Below are positions 26,211 to 35,721 of a stretch of 64,000 nucleotides of DNA, one piece after another. This stretch comes from Massilia terrae (lineage in GTDB: Bacteria > Pseudomonadota > Gammaproteobacteria > Burkholderiales > Burkholderiaceae_D). Every line of letters begins with the position of its first letter. Position 1 is the stretch's first letter. The stretch spans positions 1,364,001 to 1,428,000 of the forward strand of contig NZ_JANUGU010000001.1 of the NCBI RefSeq assembly GCF_024753145.1. The letters run 5' to 3'. The translations under genes and the position numbers were made by a program. The notes under the pieces were generated by a model. It saw only the letters and a list, made by a program, of their open reading frames with translations, was not told the origin of the DNA and did not search any database.

Positions 26211-26881
26211 CACGATTGCGCTCCTTCCGACTTGGACTGCAGGCTGAATTCGACGAAACCGGCGGCGGCTGGCTTGGAATTCTTCGCCGCTTCCTTGGCG
26301 TCCGCGGGTGCGGCCGATGCCGACTGCATCTGGCCCGGCTCGGTGATCTGCAGGCTGCCAAATGCCTTGCCCTGCATGATCTTCTCTTGTGTCAGACGGC
26401 TGAGGAAACCGGGCAGCAGCGACGGGTCCGTGGCCTTGCCGCGCACGCCGATGTCGCAGCCGGCGCCGGTGATGGCGAGGCCGGTCAACCACAGGCCGTC
26501 CACGTGCTGGCGCGCCAGCGCCTTGAAGTATTCGGAATAACCTGTGGCGTTACCCAGGTCGCCACGGTCGATGACGTCGGATATGCGCTTGAGGGACGCC
26601 AGCTGCGCTTCGGCGTCGGCGGCCTCGGCCTCCAGCTCCGGGCTCTTGCCACGCGGGCCGAATTCGACTGCCACCATGGCCAGCTGCGCCTTCTTCTTGG
26701 CGACGCGTGCCGCGCCGGCGTCCGCCTGTTTCTGCAGATCGGCGACCGAGCGTTGGGCGTACACCGTCATGCCGAGCACGCCGACCACGAGCAGCACCAG
26801 CGCCTGCGACAGCGCGAATGCGCCGAAGAGCTTCTTCTTCTGTTCGAAATCGGGATTGTAGAGATTGATCTGCTGGCTCAC
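26210..26881 (-). CDS. MSHA biogenesis PilN-like protein
   Basis: 223 residues. Begins MSQQINLYNPDFEQKK, the PilN-type motif that docks on the actin-like partner MshI. One membrane helix (about residues 20-42) precedes a coiled coil and a ferredoxin-like periplasmic domain (YSEYFKALARQHVDGLWLTG). It is the second gene of the IJKLMN half and overlaps mshI by 4 bases. It is called MshI2 in some genomes; I leave the symbol open. Confidence 0.85.
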   Translation of the reverse strand: MSQQINLYNPDFEQKKKLFGAFALSQALVLLVVGVLGMTVYAQRSVADLQKQADAGAARVAKKKAQLAMVAVEFGPRGKSPELEAEAADAEAQLASLKRISDVIDRGDLGNATGYSEYFKALARQHVDGLWLTGLAITGAGCDIGVRGKATDPSLLPGFLSRLTQEKIMQGKAFGSLQITEPGQMQSASAAPADAKEAAKNSKPAAAGFVEFSLQSKSEGAQS

Positions 26882-27816
26882 TGCGCCCTCTCCTCGGTGC
26901 GCAGGGCGGCGCCGAGCGGCAGCAGGAACTTCTGCTGGATCGAGTTCTTCTGCAATTCCGGCGTCTGGCTGAAGTCGAACAGGGTGGCGAGGTCGAGCAC
27001 GTCGACCGGCATGTACAAGTTACTGGACAAGTAATTGGCCAAGTCCGGGGCTTCGCTCGGCCCCACGACGAGACGCGAAACGCTGACGAAGGAAAACTGG
27101 CGTTCGAAATTGTCGAGCGAGCGCTGCAGTTCGAGCGTGATGCGGTCGAAGGCCTGGTGGCGGCGTTCGTCGTCCGCGTCGGCCAGGCTGGCGAGCGAGA
27201 TGTCGATGCGGCGCGACAGGTAGAGTTCGGCGCCATAGGTCACGGTGAGCAGGCCGCCATCGTCGCCCAGCGTCAGCATCGCCAGGCCCCTGCCCTCGGG
27301 CTCCAGCATGGCGGCAATATTTCGCTGCGCCATTTCGGGGATGTCGATTACCGACAGGCCAACCTTGGCTTCGCCGAACAGCTTCTGGCGTGCCGCGACC
27401 ACGGCGTTGCGGGCCGCCACCACGAACATGGTGCGCTGCGGGCGCACCGCGGCGTTCGGGTCGGCGGAAATGTCGAGCACGTCGATGGTGGCGTCGTTGA
27501 CCGGGAAGTCGAGCAAGTCCTTCAGGCGCCAACGCACGGCCGTCTTCATTTCGTCGGCGGGCACGTTGGGCGCGTCGACCGCGAGCAGCTGGTACTCGCC
27601 GGCGCCCAGCAGGGTCGTGATGCGGAAGGCGTTGGCCCGCAGTTCCTTGCCGGCGCGGTCGAGCGCCTGCGCATCCGGGAAACCCGCGAAGAACTGGGCG
27701 CGCTGGACCACAGGACGTGCACCGCCGCGCGCGATGCTGGCAGCCGCAATGCCGTCCCGCACGATCGCGAGACTCAGCCAGCTGTCCTGTTTATTTGCCC
27801 TATTGAAAAAGCCCAT
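26878..27816 (-). CDS. mshI: MSHA biogenesis protein MshI (PilM-like, actin fold)
   Basis: 312-residue cytoplasmic PilM/GspL-like protein that links the inner-membrane platform to the motor. Starts MGFFNRANKQDSWLSLAIVRDGIAAA; the middle has VDAPNVPADEMKTAVRWRLKDLLDFP, typical of MshI. The ATG at 27816 is preferred over the longer frame because it gives the conserved start. First gene of the second MSHA block, 137 bases after mshQ. Confidence 0.88.
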   Translation of the reverse strand: MGFFNRANKQDSWLSLAIVRDGIAAASIARGGARPVVQRAQFFAGFPDAQALDRAGKELRANAFRITTLLGAGEYQLLAVDAPNVPADEMKTAVRWRLKDLLDFPVNDATIDVLDISADPNAAVRPQRTMFVVAARNAVVAARQKLFGEAKVGLSVIDIPEMAQRNIAAMLEPEGRGLAMLTLGDDGGLLTVTYGAELYLSRRIDISLASLADADDERRHQAFDRITLELQRSLDNFERQFSFVSVSRLVVGPSEAPDLANYLSSNLYMPVDVLDLATLFDFSQTPELQKNSIQQKFLLPLGAALRTEERAQ

Positions 27817-27860
27817 CCGAATTCTTTGCCGCCCGTTCAGCAATCCGCTCTAGATGGTTG

Positions 27861-27889
27861 ATTATATTCAAGTCTTAGAACAAACCATC
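27861..27889 (-). promoter_or_regulatory. possible internal promoter for the mshI-N block
   Basis: On the minus strand a perfect TATAAT (27866-27861) lies 45 bases before the mshI start, with only a weak -35 (GATGGT) 17 bases upstream. The AT-rich 137-base gap between mshQ and mshI is the largest in the locus. Confidence 0.35.
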
Positions 27890-27953
27890 GGGAAATTTTG
27901 GTTTCCGCAGCAAAATAGTCATCTTTAATTTCCGCAGGGAAAAAAAGCCGTTG

Positions 27954-30900
27954 TTAGTACACCTCACGGATGTAGATCAAGGGACTACGGTAGACGCCGA
28001 AGGTTGCCTGGCCGATGGTGACCGGCAGCCAGGCGGGCGCGCCGGTTACAGTGACTTGGGCGCTGCCAAAATTGCCCGAGCCGGGGGCCGCCAACCACAG
28101 CGTGCCGTGCCCGCCGCTCAAGAGGCCGCCACCGGACAAGAACAGTACGTTCTTGCAGACGCCACCGCTGGCCAGCATTTTTTGACAATTGCTGTAGGTC
28201 GCGCTGGCGCCGATCGAGCTGGCGCCGTCGTTGACGTTGTTGTCCCATGAGCTGCCGGTCCAGTATTGCGCGTAGATGTTGAGCGGCAGCTTCAGCAGTT
28301 CCGAGCCGTTGCCGTTGCTGACCATCAGGCGGCCCTGCACGAGGCGTACACCACCTTCCACTGAGACCTGGCTTGTGCCACGGTTCGAGCTGACGACATC
28401 ACCGCCGGTAGCACCCAGCCGCGCGAACGGCGCTTCCGCGCGCAGGTAAGCGGAAAGTGGCGCATCCCAGCTTATTGTCTGCGGGTGCGGCGTTCCTGTT
28501 TGATATGGATTCGGCAGAGTTGCGGATATCGTCGACGACAGCGCGGTCGAACTCAAACTCGACGGAGAGAGCACGACGGCTGACAGCACGCTACTGTCCC
28601 GCCCGGGACCGGAGGCGACCGTCAGCGAAATCGCTGGGAAGGAGCTGATTTTCGCGATATTCGCAGAAAGGTCGGTGCCCTTCATGCTGCGCAACTTCAC
28701 TGCCCCCGTGAATGGCCCCCGTGAATACGCCGCCTTGTTGATCACCGCTTTTTCGCCAGTCGGGAGATCAGTCGTTGGGCACAGCATGCGGGCCATGCAG
28801 GGGAGATTGCTGTCGGTCGTCGTTTCAAAATAGCCGGGATAGAAGTTGCCCACCACCTGGGTCGTCGTCGTCACCGCGTTGCCGAAGTAGGTTCCCGCGC
28901 CGTAGGTGTTGTCGTTGCCGGCGATAGTCGCCGTCAGCGTGACCGTGCCGAGATCATCGTAGGTAACTGACATCGGCCACACACCGTTCGTAATGGACCC
29001 GAGCGCCGTCGTGACCGTTCCCACAGCGATATTGGACGGCTGGCCAACGGCGACGCCGACCGGACCGTAGGTGCCGGATTCATGGCCGAAATTCTTGGCG
29101 TAGGTGCCATCTGCCATCTGCACCTGGATGTTCGCGGTGAATGTCTCCCCAGCTCGTGCGAAGAAACTGCCGCTAGCGCCGGTGTTCACTCCGCCACTCG
29201 AATTGACAACAGATGTGAATACGACCTTTTGCGGCACCGACGTGAACTGCACGGAGGCCGTGTTCGTCCCGTCGGTCAGGTTCAGGCGCACGATGCCGAC
29301 GTCGTTGTAGATGAACGCCGGCACCGAGCCGTCCAGCATCTTGCCGGATGCTTCGCCGGCCGGGAAAAGGATCGAGGCCGCAGCCGACCATCCGCCCACG
29401 CTGCACAGCGGCAGCGTCTTGCCCGCGAAGCTCGCGCTCACGCCCTGGTCGCTGCCCGGGTTGACACAGCTAAGCGAAAACTGCATCGACGCAGCGACGT
29501 CCTTGTTCTTATTGTTGCTGGGCACAGTCGCAACGCCATTGGAGACGTAGGTGATATACAGCCCGAGCGTGGTTGACGCTGCCGTGTACGGTCCGGTGTA
29601 CACCGTACACTGGGATGACGCCGTGCCGACCTGGTAGCCCGGCACGCAGCGCGCGGTGGTGAACACCCAGCCATTTGCCTTGGTGCTGTTGTCGGCGGAC
29701 GTATCGCTGGCGCTATTGTTGGTTTGCACGTTGTCAAAGACGACGCCTGCCACGGAAGCGGTGTTGGTGAAGCTTGTGTACAAGCCGGACGTATCGACCT
29801 TGGCGCTGATCGATATCGCCGGCAAGACCGCGCCCTTTGCCACGGGACCGGCCGTGCTGCATGTGGCAGTCGCGCTGCCGGGCGTGAACGAGCAGGACCA
29901 GCCTGTGCCGCTGACCGTGCTGTAGGTCATGCCGGCCGGCAGCGTGTTCGACACCGTCACGGGGCCAGTCTCCGAATTCGGGCCGTTGTTGGTAACGACC
30001 AGCGAATAGCCGACGATGGCTCCCGCTGTCGGCGTGCCGGTACGCGTCATCGTCAACGCCAGGTCGACGGTGGGCACGTTCGGCACGGCCACGATTTCCG
30101 CGTTCAGCCACACCAGGTCCTGGCCCGACGAATAGGTGGTCGTCGCCGTCGTGTCGCCAGCCTTGATGATCGGCGAGCCGATGGTGTAGGCGTCGAAGTC
30201 GATGCCGTAGGAAGCGGTGTCGCCGTTGATATTGCTCTGCGAATTGAACTGGTTGCCGGGAGGGTTCATCGCATCCGTCAGCGCGGTGCCGTTGAACGTG
30301 AGGTTCTCGCCTTGCGCGGTCAGCGACTGGTCACCCTCCCAGGTGATGTGGCCGATGCGGCCGGTGACGCTGGCAGTCAGCGGACTCGGCACCTGGAAGT
30401 TGCTGAGGTTCAGGGTCAGCGAGCTGTAGCGTGTAGACTGGAAGCCTTCATACAGGTTCATCACGCGAAATGGCTGCGTCGGGTCGGAATAGACCACCAG
30501 TAGCGAGAAGCCGCCGAGCACGCCTTGCGCCGAGCAGTAAACGCCGCCGTTATCAATCGTCAGGCCGCCAAAGGAATAAGTGCCGTTGCCTTTCGCCTTG
30601 ACCACTGAAGTCACGTCAGCCACGCCGGCAAAATAACTGGTGATGGTGCCGGAGTTATTGTAGGTCCCCGTATATTTCCGTAATGCGTTGACATTCCTGC
30701 CTTCGAAAGACACGGTGTAATCCGGGCTGGATCCCGACCCCGCCCAATACAGGTAGGCCGCGAGCACCGTTGCGCCGCTCGGGATGGTCGCAAGCGGCTT
30801 GGTCAGGGTCTGGTTCTTCTTGACCACCGAGCAGAAGTCGGTGGCGCTGTTGCGCATCGTCGCTTCCGTGCCGGTGAAGTTGACGTTGCCGGCCCAACTG

Positions 30901-30992
30901 GTCTGCAGGGCGATCGGTGTGTCGGCGCGAGCGGCAGGCAGGACCATCGCCACAGCAAATGCCGCGATCGTTGCAAGCAGGCGCCGCATCAT
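27954..30992 (-). CDS. mshQ: MSHA biogenesis protein MshQ, large exported protein
   Basis: 1012 residues. Signal peptide ends near PAARA (residue ~23). Residues ~25-290 form a beta-rich domain resembling DUF3344 (VLAAYLYWAGSGSSPDYTV, LLVVYSDPTQPFRVMNLYEGF). Residues ~305-430 are a DUF11-type repeat (DLALTMTRTGTPTAGAIVGYSLVVTNNGP). The remainder matches the DUF6701/MshQ C-terminal region. No pilin N-terminal motif, so it is probably displayed at the pilus tip or secreted by it. It overlaps mshP by 4 bases. The role is inferred from position and architecture. Confidence 0.82.
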   Translation of the reverse strand: MMRRLLATIAAFAVAMVLPAARADTPIALQTSWAGNVNFTGTEATMRNSATDFCSVVKKNQTLTKPLATIPSGATVLAAYLYWAGSGSSPDYTVSFEGRNVNALRKYTGTYNNSGTITSYFAGVADVTSVVKAKGNGTYSFGGLTIDNGGVYCSAQGVLGGFSLLVVYSDPTQPFRVMNLYEGFQSTRYSSLTLNLSNFQVPSPLTASVTGRIGHITWEGDQSLTAQGENLTFNGTALTDAMNPPGNQFNSQSNINGDTASYGIDFDAYTIGSPIIKAGDTTATTTYSSGQDLVWLNAEIVAVPNVPTVDLALTMTRTGTPTAGAIVGYSLVVTNNGPNSETGPVTVSNTLPAGMTYSTVSGTGWSCSFTPGSATATCSTAGPVAKGAVLPAISISAKVDTSGLYTSFTNTASVAGVVFDNVQTNNSASDTSADNSTKANGWVFTTARCVPGYQVGTASSQCTVYTGPYTAASTTLGLYITYVSNGVATVPSNNKNKDVAASMQFSLSCVNPGSDQGVSASFAGKTLPLCSVGGWSAAASILFPAGEASGKMLDGSVPAFIYNDVGIVRLNLTDGTNTASVQFTSVPQKVVFTSVVNSSGGVNTGASGSFFARAGETFTANIQVQMADGTYAKNFGHESGTYGPVGVAVGQPSNIAVGTVTTALGSITNGVWPMSVTYDDLGTVTLTATIAGNDNTYGAGTYFGNAVTTTTQVVGNFYPGYFETTTDSNLPCMARMLCPTTDLPTGEKAVINKAAYSRGPFTGAVKLRSMKGTDLSANIAKISSFPAISLTVASGPGRDSSVLSAVVLSPSSLSSTALSSTISATLPNPYQTGTPHPQTISWDAPLSAYLRAEAPFARLGATGGDVVSSNRGTSQVSVEGGVRLVQGRLMVSNGNGSELLKLPLNIYAQYWTGSSWDNNVNDGASSIGASATYSNCQKMLASGGVCKNVLFLSGGGLLSGGHGTLWLAAPGSGNFGSAQVTVTGAPAWLPVTIGQATFGVYRSPLIYIREVY

Positions 30993-31444
30993 AATTCCAC
31001 CTCGATCTGGCGCGCGACGTAATCACGGGCAGTGGTACCGCTGTTGGGGCAGGTATTGGTGCTGGCGTCCGGGATATTGCATGCCGAGGCGCTGATCACA
31101 TAGCGCTGCAGCGGGTCGTCCGAGCCGCCCCCGATTGGGGTGCAGGTCACCGTGACCGTGAAGCTGGACAGCGTCGTGTTCGTCGTTTGCGGCATCGCGA
31201 AGGTACTGGCTGCACAGTTTTTCTTTTGCAGCTGCTGGAACACGCCCCACTCCACGCCGGCACGCGCGGCCTGGTAGGCGCGCGCGCCCAGTTCGTCCAG
31301 GCTGGAACTCGCTTGCTGAGTGGTGAACGAGGTCAGCATCGCCACGCCGAGGGCCGACAGCACGACCAGCAAGAAGATCGCTGTGACCAGGCCCATGCCG
31401 GCATTGCGAATGGCGCGTTGAACGATCCGGAGGTTCGACTTCAT
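30989..31444 (-). CDS. mshP: MSHA minor pilin-like protein MshP (PilX-like)
   Basis: 151 residues. N-terminal NAGMGLVTAIFLLVVLSALGVAML resembles the hydrophobic helix of PilX/GspK-type minor pilins. Several cysteines (NCAAS, VTCTP, SACNIP, NTCPN) could form disulfides outside the cell. Overlaps mshO and mshQ by 4 bases each. Confidence 0.85.
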   Translation of the reverse strand: MKSNLRIVQRAIRNAGMGLVTAIFLLVVLSALGVAMLTSFTTQQASSSLDELGARAYQAARAGVEWGVFQQLQKKNCAASTFAMPQTTNTTLSSFTVTVTCTPIGGGSDDPLQRYVISASACNIPDASTNTCPNSGTTARDYVARQIEVEL

Positions 31445-32343
31445 GGCGTGTTGTCCACGTGGACCTGGTGGACCAGGGTGACGGCCGGATCGCTGGTGTT
31501 ACGAGCCAGCAGTCCCAAGGACATGATCACAAGGCCGCTGCGGTGCGTGCTGTTCAGGTCCGAATAGTTGAACAGCCCATTGCAATGATCGAGGCGATCC
31601 GCGACGACCGCGCTGCTGCCGTTGCCGACAGAATCGCTCATCGTTGACCTGATGTCGTAATCGGCAAGGCGCGTCAATGTCAGCACGCCGTTGACGGAAC
31701 CGCAGGTGTAGGTCACCGGGCCCTTCACCACCTGGAAGCGCTGGTTTGGCGAGGGCATTGGAGTCGATTGCGCGGCGAAGGGGTTGGACGCCAGTGCGAT
31801 TGACTGGACTGTGCCGGAAGCCAAAGTGACCCCGGAGACAAGAGCGATGTTCTTGCCCACGCCTGCGACATTGAACTGGTACGCGTCCGTGATCGGAAAG
31901 CCGGGGCCGAGATTGTAGACGACGATATAGTTGCCAGCTTGCACCCGGCTCGACAGGCTTGGCATCGCGCCCACGACAGAAAACTGGGTGCTGGCAGCAT
32001 TGACGAAGTCGAGCGCAAAAGTCGAAGAGCCGTCAGCCACGCCGTCTTCGGCAGCGAGATAGCGGCCGCCGGCACGAGTCAGCAGGAATTCGATGGAGTG
32101 GCCATCATTGGAGACGCGAATACTGTTGGGTAAAGCCCGGCGCAGGTCGCGCGCGATGCGGCGCAGCGCGAGGTCGGCGGTGTCGGTCAACTCGGCGCGG
32201 CCGACAGCGTCCACGTAGCCACGTACCGGAGCGCGAATGAATACTGCCACCGCGGCGGACAAGATGCCGATGATGACGATGACGACGATCGCCTCGACCA
32301 GTGTGAAGCCGCGCTGTGCGGTTTTTCGCATCTTGCTATTCAT
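31441..32343 (-). CDS. mshO: MSHA minor pseudopilin MshO
   Basis: 300 residues with a type III-like leader cleaved before RGFTLVEAIVVIVIIGILSAAVAVF (Glu at +5 of the mature form). Followed by DLALRRIARDLRRALPNSIRV, the MshO/GspJ hallmark. A minor pilin expected in the tip complex. Start MNSKMRK at 32343 overlaps mshD by 4 bases. Confidence 0.9.
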   Translation of the reverse strand: MNSKMRKTAQRGFTLVEAIVVIVIIGILSAAVAVFIRAPVRGYVDAVGRAELTDTADLALRRIARDLRRALPNSIRVSNDGHSIEFLLTRAGGRYLAAEDGVADGSSTFALDFVNAASTQFSVVGAMPSLSSRVQAGNYIVVYNLGPGFPITDAYQFNVAGVGKNIALVSGVTLASGTVQSIALASNPFAAQSTPMPSPNQRFQVVKGPVTYTCGSVNGVLTLTRLADYDIRSTMSDSVGNGSSAVVADRLDHCNGLFNYSDLNSTHRSGLVIMSLGLLARNTSDPAVTLVHQVHVDNTP

Positions 32344-32903
32344 TGGACCTGAGGCGCATAGCGCGTGCGATAGCCGTCCAGCGTCACCGACTGGCCGGCG
32401 TCGTAGGTGACGGTGACGACGAGATGCAGCACCTGCGGATCGGCTGTCGTGCCGCTGGCAATGCCGTTCAGGTTTGCCGGCTCGACGAGAAGGCTGGCCG
32501 AATAGCCGCTCAATCCAAGCGCGTTGCCGGCCGCGTCAACGAGCACTCCGCCGCTGTCGAAGGGATGGCCGCTCGAGACCGCATAGTCGTTCACATTGTC
32601 ATAGGGCCGCGAGTCGCTTGCTTCAGGCCCCCAGGTTTCGGGCGTGCTGCAAGCCGAGACACTGCCGGCCGTATCGGAGTTGGCCGAATTCGGCTCGCAG
32701 TAGGTGAACTGGGCCAGTTCCACTTCTTCGAGCAGGCCCTCGGCGATCATCAATGCCTGCTTGCGGCGCAGCGGATCGGCCGAATGCCGCGTCGTAAAGG
32801 TCAGGACGGAAAGCACACCCGCCACCGCGACACTGACGATCACGATGAACAACACCAGTTCGATCAGGGTGACGCCGCGCTGGCGCCGCTGGCTAGTGCA
32901 CAT
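32340..32903 (-). CDS. mshD: MSHA minor pseudopilin MshD
   Basis: 187 residues. Leader QRRQRG is followed by the prepilin motif VTLIELVLFIVIVSVAVAGV; then SADPLRRKQALMIAEGLLEEV, conserved in MshD. Overlaps mshC by 11 bases on the same strand. Predicted minor pilin. Confidence 0.9.
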   Translation of the reverse strand: MCTSQRRQRGVTLIELVLFIVIVSVAVAGVLSVLTFTTRHSADPLRRKQALMIAEGLLEEVELAQFTYCEPNSANSDTAGSVSACSTPETWGPEASDSRPYDNVNDYAVSSGHPFDSGGVLVDAAGNALGLSGYSASLLVEPANLNGIASGTTADPQVLHLVVTVTYDAGQSVTLDGYRTRYAPQVQ

Positions 32904-33420
32904 AACCAGTTTCCGGCTCCACGGTGATCAGATTCGATGCGCTGCCCTCTGTGATTGTGAGGGTGGCCACCGCGCCCATCACGGCACCGCCGGCGGATGG
33001 GCGGCCGAGCGCATCGAACGTGATGGATGCAACGGTGGCGCTGTAGTTGACTGCGGTCGGGCGGCTAATGCAGTACCAGGTCGAGGAAGTGCAATAGCTG
33101 CCGGTACCCACCGAAAACGGCGCGGCCACTTGTTGTCCCGCTGGGCAAGGCGAGATATTGGCGAAACAGAGGTTGATGCCGGCGGCATCGAGAAACGCGG
33201 TGACAGGCCGGTTTTGCGCGATCGCCTCTTTCTGGGCGAAACGCAGGGCCGCCGCAGCCCGGCTGGAAAAGGCGGCGGCATCGAATGTGCCCTTGTCAAA
33301 AAAACGCGCGGCGCCCAGGGCGCCGAGGATACCGATCAGGATCAGGACGACGATCAATTCGACCATCGTGAATCCTCGGCATGAGGGGACTGGCCGGAAA
33401 GGAGCGGACACGACCGTCAT
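32893..33420 (-). CDS. mshC: MSHA minor pseudopilin MshC
   Basis: 175 residues. Prepilin peptidase motif CRGFTMVELIVVLILIGILGALG, then AARFFDKGTF and a GspH-like C-terminal domain with paired cysteines (NLCFANISPCP, YCTSSTWYC). The 16-residue leader is long for this family, and a later start is possible. Between the major pilin and mshD. Confidence 0.88.
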   Translation of the reverse strand: MTVVSAPFRPVPSCRGFTMVELIVVLILIGILGALGAARFFDKGTFDAAAFSSRAAAALRFAQKEAIAQNRPVTAFLDAAGINLCFANISPCPAGQQVAAPFSVGTGSYCTSSTWYCISRPTAVNYSATVASITFDALGRPSAGGAVMGAVATLTITEGSASNLITVEPETGYVH

Positions 33421-33462
33421 ACGAACAACAATCGCAATCGTGCACCGCTCACACCCGCCAAC

Positions 33463-33906
33463 TTAGCAACCAGATGTGGTCGGCGCGTCGGCAGTACCGG
33501 TAGCAGCGTTGTAGACCACCGAGCAGCTGGCCGGCGTCGGGGCACCAGTCACCTTGAACGTGGCCGTATGTGCGGTCGTGTCAGTGCTGGTGTCGAAACC
33601 AGTGACGCCTGCGGCAGCGGCGATAGTCGATTCGTCAGGGAAACCGCCAGCCAGGGTAACGGTTACGCCGTCCATCGTGATGTTGCCAGTAGTCACACCT
33701 TTCACCAGACCTTGCGCGTGCGCAAGCGATGCGGCGGAGTTGATTGCGCCGCGAGCGCCGCTCAGCGATGCAATGCGAGCATCCTTGCTCACGTCAACAA
33801 ATTTAGGCAGGGCCGTAGCGGCTAGGATGCCCAAGATTGCAATAACAACGATCAGCTCGATCAGCGTGAAGCCGCCCTGCGCAGCGCCCTTAATGTTTTT
33901 GGTCAT
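33463..33906 (-). CDS. mshA: MSHA major pilin MshA
   Basis: 147 residues. Leader MTKNIKGAAQGG is followed by FTLIELIVVIAILGILAATALPKFVDV, the classic type IVa pilin start, cleaved after Gly12. Two C-terminal cysteines (PASCSVV and the terminal TSGC) would form the D-region disulfide. It has its own strong Shine-Dalgarno (GGAG) and a 54-base gap to mshF. Only one such pilin gene is present where Vibrio has mshB and mshA. Confidence 0.9.
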   Translation of the reverse strand: MTKNIKGAAQGGFTLIELIVVIAILGILAATALPKFVDVSKDARIASLSGARGAINSAASLAHAQGLVKGVTTGNITMDGVTVTLAGGFPDESTIAAAAGVTGFDTSTDTTAHTATFKVTGAPTPASCSVVYNAATGTADAPTTSGC

Positions 33907-33960
33907 CTAATTCTCCGAACTCTTTGTTTAATTGGCTTTTGCGGACATTCCCGCGGTACT

Positions 33961-34485
33961 TCAGTTAGTGGCCGCGCCATCGCCTATTTGTTCGATGACT
34001 AAACCGTTGGGGACCTCTGCGGGTCCGATCTTTACTCCCGGCAACCGGGCTTGAGCGAATTCTACCTTGAACTTTAGAAAGTTTGATGCCTCGGAAGCAA
34101 AACTTCTATGACTCTTGAGTAAATAAACAAGGGATCTGTCGCGCCGATCAAACAGCCAATTTCCTGGAGGCATTTCTTTTAATTCCGGAGAGTAATATTC
34201 TCCCAAATAGTTCTCTGGTTTTCGCGAAAGCCAGTCGAAGGGATTCTCCTCGGCGACCCTGTTGATCGCCGCTGCGCCCTGCCCCCGGGCTTCCACAAGA
34301 CGCAGTCCAAGCGCCCCGCGCAGGATGTTCACAGTGAGTTTCACGGACTGCAGCTCGGCCTCGTCGTTGTACTGCCGCGTACGCACCAGCATGACGGTAA
34401 TGAGCACGGCTGCCACCATCAGTGCGATCGTCGACTGGAGCAGGACAAAACCCCTCACCCTGACGCTGGTCACGGGCGCGGTCAT
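33961..34485 (-). CDS. mshF: MshF-like pilin-related protein
   Basis: 174 residues. N-terminal VRGFVLLQSTIALMVAAVLITVMLV is a prepilin-like hydrophobic helix, but the usual Glu at mature position 5 is replaced (FVLLQ has Gln). This is a known departure among minor pilins. The remainder is polar with no cysteine. The ATG at 34485 overlaps the mshG stop by 4 bases, which fixes the start. Named by position between mshG and mshA; sequence support for MshF itself is weak. Confidence 0.65.
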   Translation of the reverse strand: MTAPVTSVRVRGFVLLQSTIALMVAAVLITVMLVRTRQYNDEAELQSVKLTVNILRGALGLRLVEARGQGAAAINRVAEENPFDWLSRKPENYLGEYYSPELKEMPPGNWLFDRRDRSLVYLLKSHRSFASEASNFLKFKVEFAQARLPGVKIGPAEVPNGLVIEQIGDGAATN

Positions 34486-35720
34486 TTCGAATGATGCAAG
34501 GCAGCCTGCCCCAGGTCCCACATCGGCAGGAAAATGCCAAGTGCGAGGATTAGCACGACCACGGCGAGGAAGCTGATCAGGATCGGCTCGATCTGGCTCG
34601 ACAGCGTCTTGAGTTGATAGTCGACCTCACGCTCATACATCTGCGCGATCTCGTCCATTAGCTCGTCGAGGGAACCGGACTCCTCGCCCACCGCGACCAT
34701 TTGCAGCACCAGCGGAGTGAAGATACCGGTGCCGCTCGCCGTACGCAGGATGCTCTCGCCGCGCTCGACACCATCGCGCATCTGCTCGACCTTGAAACTG
34801 AGGTAGGCGTTGTCGACCGTCTGCGAAACCACTGTCAGTCCCTGTACGATTGGAACGCCGCTCCTAATCGCCAGCGAGAAGCTGCGCGCAAAGCGCGCCA
34901 TCGTTCCCTTATGAAGAATCTTCCCGGCGATCGGAAGGCGCAGCTTGCGGCGATCCCACGAGAGCCGCCCAGCAGGTGTTCCGATCCAGCCGCGGAAAAT
35001 CATCGCAGCCGCAATCGCTGCACCGAGCAGCGCAGGCCAGTAGGTGATCGAGAACCGCGAGGTAGCGATCAGCACGCGGGTCATGAGCGGCAGCTCTGCA
35101 TTCAGGGATGCAAAAACGTGCTCGAACTGCGGGATCACCAGCACGTTCACCACCACGATCGCGACGAGCATCGCGGTCACCACAAACGACGGATATCGCA
35201 GCGCCGACTTCACCCGCTGGCGCATGTCGCGGTCGAATTCGAGGTGGTCGAACAGGCGCAGGAACACCTCTTCAAGGCGGCCGGTCATCTCGCCCACGCG
35301 CACCATCGACAGGTAGAAGTTGGAGAAGCACTCGGGATGGCGCTTCATCGCCGCGGACAGCTCGCGGCCGGCGTCGAGCGACTCGCGCAGGTCCTTGATC
35401 ACCTTGGCGAAGGACTTGTTGATGGCCGATTCCTGCAGGCCCGCCAGGCCACGCATGAGCGGCACGCCGGACTTGAGCAGCGTGTACATCTGGCGGCTGA
35501 ACAGCTGCACGTCCATCGAGGTCACGGGCTTTTGCGTCAGGCGCTCCCACAGCCGGTGCACGTTGATGCCGGCGCCCTTCCCGCTCGCCGGCGTGATCTC
35601 GACCGGCGTGACGCCGCTGCCGAACAGCTGGTCGGCACAGGCGCCCGCGTCGGCCGCTTCCAGCACGCCGGTCATCAGTTCGCCGCTTCCGTTGCGGCCC
35701 TTGTAGGCGAAGAACGGCAC
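34482..35720 (-). CDS. mshG: MSHA platform protein MshG (GspF/PilC family)
   Basis: 412-residue polytopic inner-membrane platform protein with two T2SSF domains (MDVQLFSRQMYTLLKSGVPLMRGL and MARFARSFSLAIRSGVPIVQGL) and three membrane helices. It transmits the motor's motion to the pilus base. Separated from mshE by one base. Confidence 0.93.
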   Translation of the reverse strand: MPFFAYKGRNGSGELMTGVLEAADAGACADQLFGSGVTPVEITPASGKGAGINVHRLWERLTQKPVTSMDVQLFSRQMYTLLKSGVPLMRGLAGLQESAINKSFAKVIKDLRESLDAGRELSAAMKRHPECFSNFYLSMVRVGEMTGRLEEVFLRLFDHLEFDRDMRQRVKSALRYPSFVVTAMLVAIVVVNVLVIPQFEHVFASLNAELPLMTRVLIATSRFSITYWPALLGAAIAAAMIFRGWIGTPAGRLSWDRRKLRLPIAGKILHKGTMARFARSFSLAIRSGVPIVQGLTVVSQTVDNAYLSFKVEQMRDGVERGESILRTASGTGIFTPLVLQMVAVGEESGSLDELMDEIAQMYEREVDYQLKTLSSQIEPILISFLAVVVLILALGIFLPMWDLGQAALHHSK

Positions 35721-35721
35721 C

